Source: Elusimicrobia bacterium HGW-Elusimicrobia-2 (lineage in GTDB: Bacteria > CG03). From it: 18,421 bases of DNA. Below, piece by piece: positions 15,429 through 18,421 of this stretch; position 1 is the stretch's first letter; each line of letters opens with the position of its first letter. The notes beneath the pieces were generated by a model. It did no database searches, was not told the origin of the DNA, and saw only the letters and a program-made list of their open reading frames with translations. The stretch is taken from positions 1 to 18,421 of the forward strand of contig PHAM01000037.1 of NCBI GenBank assembly GCA_002841685.1. Reading direction: 5' to 3'. Both the position numbers and the translations under genes were made by a program.

Positions 15429-15514
15429 CTTATTAAGGAATTGCAAGTTTAGATATTATCTTCGAAATAGGTTTCGAACTAAGGCCAGAAAAGTTGATAA
15501 CAATTTCATAAAAA

Positions 15515-16426
15515 ATGTATATTGTGGGAATAGACGAAAATGGGCTCGGCCCGAAACTCGGCATGTTCTGCGTGACGGCTTCGCTTTTTGAATGCGATTC
15601 TTATGACCCCAGTTTTTTCTGGAAAAAAGCTTCCGACGGAATGGTTGATGACAGTAAAAAGGTCATGGCCTCCGGCCGCACGGAAAAAGGAAGGCGGATA
15701 GCCGCTTCCTACCTTGCGATGCTCGGCGCTGTGCCGGCGACCGACGCTGATTTCATCAAATTTATTAACTTCAGAAAAGACGGCCCGCGAAGATATGGTT
15801 GCCCGGACTGCGGAAGAATCATGTGCCGTGCGGGAAATTCTTCTTTCGCCGCTGATTGTTCCGGTTCTAATGCAGCGGATTTGTCGTCGTCGCTTAAGGC
15901 GGCCGGCATAAGATTTGCCGGAGCTGAAAGTTTTTTCTGCTGCCCTGAAGAATTTAACAGGGGGATTGACAGGTATGACTCCAAAATGAGCCTGGAATTT
16001 TCCATTCTGGAAAAGTTTTTCAAAAAATTCAGTGCGCTGTCCGCGAAAGGGGATACTCTCTTTATATGCGGCAAACTCGGCGGCACAAAAAGATATGTGC
16101 CGTATTTTGATCATCTGAAAAAATACAGACTGCTGTGTTCGTCGGAGGGGACCAACTCCTTTTATGAATTGGGCGGCTTGGGGAGAATAGAATTTGTCAA
16201 AGACGCCGATGCGCTGCATCTGCCGGTCGCGCTGGCTTCTGTTTTCGGAAAACTCGTCAGAGAGGTATTCATGGAAAGCCTCAACGATTATTTTGGCGGA
16301 TTTCAAAAGGATCTTCCGCGCGTTTCGGGTTACAACGATCCGCTGACCCGGGAGTTTATAGAAAAAACGGCCTCCCTGAGAGAAGATAATGGCGTGCCGG
16401 CAGAATGTTTTCTGAGAAAGCGGTGA
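15515..16426 (+). CDS. RNase HII-like (RNase H fold) protein of unknown function
   Basis: The 303-residue protein starts VGIDENGLGPKLG (Asp7, Glu8), close to the GxDExGrGP opening of RNase HII. DDSKK (45-49) corresponds to the DSKkL region, and DADALHLPVALASVFGKLVR (from 230) to the ..D....aAASi.AK..R part near the end. It is longer than normal RNase HII and carries an inserted cysteine group (Cys96, Cys99, Cys104) that may bind zinc. Where RNase HII has its third acidic residue, this protein reads ICGKLGG (185-190), so the Asp appears to be missing. It is probably a divergent family, known in several uncultured or planctomycete-like groups, that processes nucleic acid; activity on RNA-DNA hybrids is uncertain. 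The gene stands alone between the M20 gene and the riboswitch. Confidence 0.7.
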   Translation: MYIVGIDENGLGPKLGMFCVTASLFECDSYDPSFFWKKASDGMVDDSKKVMASGRTEKGRRIAASYLAMLGAVPATDADFIKFINFRKDGPRRYGCPDCGRIMCRAGNSSFAADCSGSNAADLSSSLKAAGIRFAGAESFFCCPEEFNRGIDRYDSKMSLEFSILEKFFKKFSALSAKGDTLFICGKLGGTKRYVPYFDHLKKYRLLCSSEGTNSFYELGGLGRIEFVKDADALHLPVALASVFGKLVREVFMESLNDYFGGFQKDLPRVSGYNDPLTREFIEKTASLREDNGVPAECFLRKR

Positions 16427-16469
16427 CAGCGGAGCCGTTTCTGTCAAATAAGTATCGAAAGTCAACCCC

Positions 16470-16491
16470 TGGCACCCCATTGGCACCACAT
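16470..16491 (+). promoter_or_regulatory. 11-bp direct repeat overlapping the -35 box: candidate operator
   Basis: Two adjacent 11-base units, tggcaccccat (16470-16480) and tggcaccacat (16481-16491), differ at one base. The second ends on the first base of the -35 box. The spacing of one helical turn puts both on the same DNA face, which suits a regulator binding beside the promoter. No protein can be assigned. Confidence 0.5.
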
Positions 16492-16519
16492 TGACACTTC
16501 CAACTTTTCAAACTATAAT
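16491..16519 (+). promoter_or_regulatory. Perfect-consensus sigma70 promoter before the riboswitch
   Basis: TTGACA (16491-16496), a 17-base spacer and TATAAT (16514-16519) match consensus at all twelve positions. Transcription should start near 16526, giving a leader of about 165 bases that holds the riboswitch and terminator. A promoter this strong fits control by termination rather than by initiation. Confidence 0.88.
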
Positions 16520-16555
16520 AGTACTGTAAGGCCCGAAAAGGGTGCCTCTGAATTG

Positions 16556-16650
16556 GCTGGTCCAATATCGGCAAATCCGTCGTGAGGCGGAGACGCAAAG
16601 CCACGGGTCCCGAGCGGAAGCGCGGGATAGCCGGGTTGCCTGAGGATGCT
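16556..16650 (+). promoter_or_regulatory. Cyclic-di-GMP-I (GEMM-I) riboswitch
   Basis: The leader has the conserved GEMM-I parts in order: cggcaaatcc (junction and start of P2), a P2 hairpin tccgtc/ggcgga closed by a GTGA (GNRA) tetraloop, the invariant gacgcaaagcc (16592-16602), a P3 hairpin (tcccg/cggga) and the closing segment ccgggttgcc. The two bases before gcaaa are GG, which by my reading is the form selective for c-di-GMP rather than cGAMP; that reading is less certain than the class. It lies directly upstream of an intrinsic terminator and the PorV-TPR gene, so ligand binding should switch transcription of that gene. The direction of the switch cannot be read safely. Confidence 0.88.
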
Positions 16651-16652
16651 GT

Positions 16653-16684
16653 AAGGTTCAGTCAAAGAGGCTGAACCTTTTTCT
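16653..16684 (+). terminator. Riboswitch-controlled intrinsic terminator
   Basis: A 9-bp perfect stem (aaggttcag/ctgaacctt) with a 9-base loop is followed by T residues (16678-16682 are all T). It lies between the riboswitch and the ATG at 16693, the usual position for the expression platform. No clear Shine-Dalgarno sequence remains between it and the start codon. Confidence 0.85.
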
Positions 16685-16692
16685 AATTTATT

Positions 16693-18285
16693 ATGAAAAC
16701 AAGAAAAGAACTTACCGGTTTGATGCTCACGGCTGCCGCGATTTTCGCGTTCAATTTTTGGCTTGAGGCGGAAAAAGGGACGGGCGGCACCCCCGGAGCT
16801 TTTTTATCCTATGGGGCAGGGGCCAGGGCAATGGCCATGGGCAAGGCCTTTGTGGCTGAAGCTTCGGACGCCTCCGCCACCTACTGGAATCCGGCGGGCC
16901 TCGGCAATGTGGAAAGGCAGGAGGCCATGATGCTCCACACAATGCTCTGGGCCGGAACAAGCTATGATTTTCTGAGTTATGTGCGTCCTATGACCCAGCT
17001 CGGGGCTATCGGGCTGAGTATGGTCAAAATGACCACAGGCGGTTTTGAGGGCTACGATGTTTTTAATGAAAAAAGCACCAGTTTCAGCGATGACCAGATG
17101 GCGGTGACGATGAGCATGGGCAAAAAATTCATGAAAACCCTGTCCTTGGGAGCCAATTTCAGGTATATGACGCATACTCTCGCATGGCACACGAATTCAA
17201 GTTTTCTTATTGATATGGGCGGGTTATATTCTTTGCCGCGAATGCCTAATTTGCGCCTGGGATTCAATGTGCAGAATATTTTTGAGAATAAGCTTGCGCC
17301 GACAGAAGATGACATGCCGCTGACGATACGGATGGGCGCGGTGTACAAACAGTTTAAAGAGAAGCTCGCCATAACGACGGATCTGGTCAGTACGACCGGC
17401 GTGCCGGGGCTGGAAAGCCATTTCGGCGTTGAGTACTGGCTGCTGGATTATTTCGCCTTCCGGGCGGGGATGGACGCACAGGAAAAAAGTTTCGGTTTCG
17501 GCATGAACTGGCAGAATCTCGGTTTTGATTACGCCATGTCCATGCACGACCTCGGGCTTTCGCACAGAATGTCGGCGAGTCTGCGCTTCGGGCCTTCCAT
17601 AGCGGCGAAAAGAAAGCTTGACGCGCGCCAGGAATATTTAAAAGCGCACGCCGCTTTTGAAAAAGGGTACCTCTCCCGCGGTAAGGATTTACTGGCAAGG
17701 GCCGTTTCCCTGGACCCGCAGAACACGGACTATATTTATGAATTTGACAGGATAGATGTTGTTATTCCGATTTACAATGAAGTGCCGAAGCCCAGTAAAG
17801 AACACGAACTTCTGCGCCGGAGCGTGAAAAAATATCTTGACCGCAGAGTTGAACACAGTCTGCAGATACTCCGTTATCTGCTCACGCTGGATCCCGGCAA
17901 CGCCAAAGTCATAGCGCTCATACAGGCGGTGAAAAGTAAAGAGAGGATCGGCATCCCGGAGCCGGAACTTCCGTCGGGCATGAATCTTGTGGACAAGAAC
18001 CTTTTTGACTCGCTTAATTATTTTTATGACGGTAAATATGAGCAGGCGCTGAAACTGGCCCAGGATGTCCTCATACTGGAGCCCAATTCATCGATGGCTT
18101 ACAAAAGGATAGGTTCCGCGTTTTTTGCCATAGGAGAAAAGGACAAAGCCGTATCCAACTGGAAGAAATCCATAGAACTTGACCCGACCGATGAAAAGCT
18201 GCGGCAGTTTGTCTCAAAGATAGAGAGAGAGGCCGCGGAAACATCGCCGACGGAAGGCCTGGATTTTCTGGATTCCATGGAGTGA
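16693..18285 (+). CDS. PorV/PorQ-like outer-membrane protein with C-terminal TPR repeats, riboswitch-controlled
   Basis: The 530-residue protein starts with a signal peptide (core LMLTAAAIFAFNFWLEA). Residues about 30-300 match the PorV/PorQ-like (UPF0164-type) barrel: GAGARAMAMGKAFVAEASDA, then YWNPAGL, LSYVRP, and a final strand region MHDLGLSHRMSASLRFG. From about 310 onward are TPR-type repeats (KGYLSRGKDLLARAVSLDP and YKRIGSAFFAIGEKDKAV). It shares domain order and the motifs WNPAGL, LW, SYV.P and HDLG with the protein at 2606-4381, so the two are paralogues. Its codon use is GC-richer than that copy. In type IX secretion, PorV-like proteins handle cargo at the outer membrane; here the TPR part probably recruits partners in the periplasm (inference). 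Expression depends on the c-di-GMP riboswitch upstream. No downstream gene is in the window. Confidence 0.88.
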   Translation: MKTRKELTGLMLTAAAIFAFNFWLEAEKGTGGTPGAFLSYGAGARAMAMGKAFVAEASDASATYWNPAGLGNVERQEAMMLHTMLWAGTSYDFLSYVRPMTQLGAIGLSMVKMTTGGFEGYDVFNEKSTSFSDDQMAVTMSMGKKFMKTLSLGANFRYMTHTLAWHTNSSFLIDMGGLYSLPRMPNLRLGFNVQNIFENKLAPTEDDMPLTIRMGAVYKQFKEKLAITTDLVSTTGVPGLESHFGVEYWLLDYFAFRAGMDAQEKSFGFGMNWQNLGFDYAMSMHDLGLSHRMSASLRFGPSIAAKRKLDARQEYLKAHAAFEKGYLSRGKDLLARAVSLDPQNTDYIYEFDRIDVVIPIYNEVPKPSKEHELLRRSVKKYLDRRVEHSLQILRYLLTLDPGNAKVIALIQAVKSKERIGIPEPELPSGMNLVDKNLFDSLNYFYDGKYEQALKLAQDVLILEPNSSMAYKRIGSAFFAIGEKDKAVSNWKKSIELDPTDEKLRQFVSKIEREAAETSPTEGLDFLDSME

Positions 18286-18292
18286 GAAAAAT

Positions 18293-18324
18293 GGGGACGG
18301 AGGAAAATCGGATTTTCCTCCGTC
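18293..18324. repeat. REP-like palindrome with GGGGACGG head
   Basis: GGGGACGG at 18293-18300 opens a perfect 14-bp palindrome (18296-18309 against 18311-18324, one central G). It begins 7 bases after the last gene stop and ends exactly where the right terminal repeat begins. It could act as a terminator-like hairpin, but no T run follows. The form recalls REP-type palindromes linked to Y1 transposases. Confidence 0.7.
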
Positions 18325-18421
18325 AGGGAACGGCAAATACATCGTAACCCCTTTTATTTGAAAAAGCAATTTTTTTCTTAAGCAAAGAACAAAGATCAAC
18401 AGGCGGGATCATAGCAATGTT
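18325..18421 (-). repeat. Right copy of the 97-bp terminal inverted repeat
   Basis: It is identical to bases 1-97 on the opposite strand, and the last base of the window is its end. It directly follows the palindrome at 18293-18324, whereas the left copy is followed by unrelated tandem repeats, so the shared unit is exactly 97 bases. Confidence 0.95.

Noticed and set aside
15322-15591. An 89-codon open frame before the RNase HII-like gene
   Set aside because: It overlaps that gene by 77 bases in another frame, has no ribosome site, and crosses repeat-like and promoter sequence.
16556-16650. A cGAMP-selective (GEMM-Ib) variant
   Set aside because: The base that decides specificity reads as G by my alignment, which is the c-di-GMP form, though this was judged by eye.

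Overview
The window looks like a piece of chromosome from an uncultured, diderm (outer-membrane) bacterium of a poorly characterised phylum. Two proteins resemble PorV/PorQ outer-membrane barrels fused to TPR repeats, and there is a very large secreted fibronectin-type-III protein with a FlgD-like C-terminal domain, a slipin and a GEMM-type riboswitch. This mix is what I associate with Elusimicrobiota/Omnitrophota-like lineages. That placement is an inference from gene style and was not tested. The two ends of the window are a perfect 97-bp inverted repeat (1-97 and 18325-18421), so the sequence may be a whole assembly contig bounded by a dispersed repeat.

Left part (1-10589, all + strand). 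After a repeat-rich, gene-free 370 bases come five co-directional genes. The first two are a single-pass protein with TPR outside and a HEAT-like domain inside, and a slipin (SPFH). The next three are locked together by 4-bp ATGA overlaps: a PorV-like barrel with TPRs, a 1612-residue secreted FN3 protein, and a membrane-bound class III adenylate/guanylate cyclase. This three-gene block is visibly more AT-rich than the genes on either side. It reads as a surface structure made together with its own second-messenger sensor, and it is the best candidate here for an undescribed system.

Middle (10648-12972). A good sigma70-type promoter with almost no leader drives gpsA, an HU/IHF-family DNA-binding protein, a small Cys/Arg-rich protein and a MerR-family regulator, all tightly packed. 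Then comes a mobile-element hot spot around tRNA-Pro(CGG): a 5' tRNA fragment, a tiny GIY-YIG nuclease gene, the intact tRNA with its terminator and, antisense to it, the C-terminal remnant of a large serine recombinase whose reading frame runs through the whole tRNA. An AT-rich orphan gene of unknown function follows.

Right part (14042-18285). A minus-strand M20-family peptidase lacks two of the usual metal ligands. A + strand RNase HII-like protein lacks one of the usual acidic residues. Finally, a near-perfect sigma70 promoter leads into a cyclic-di-GMP-I (GEMM-I) riboswitch with an intrinsic terminator, placed directly before a second PorV-TPR protein. The two PorV-TPR genes are therefore each linked to cyclic-nucleotide signalling, one by an encoded cyclase and one by a riboswitch. 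A REP-like hairpin and the right inverted repeat close the window. All functional calls come from reading motifs by eye; no searches were run.
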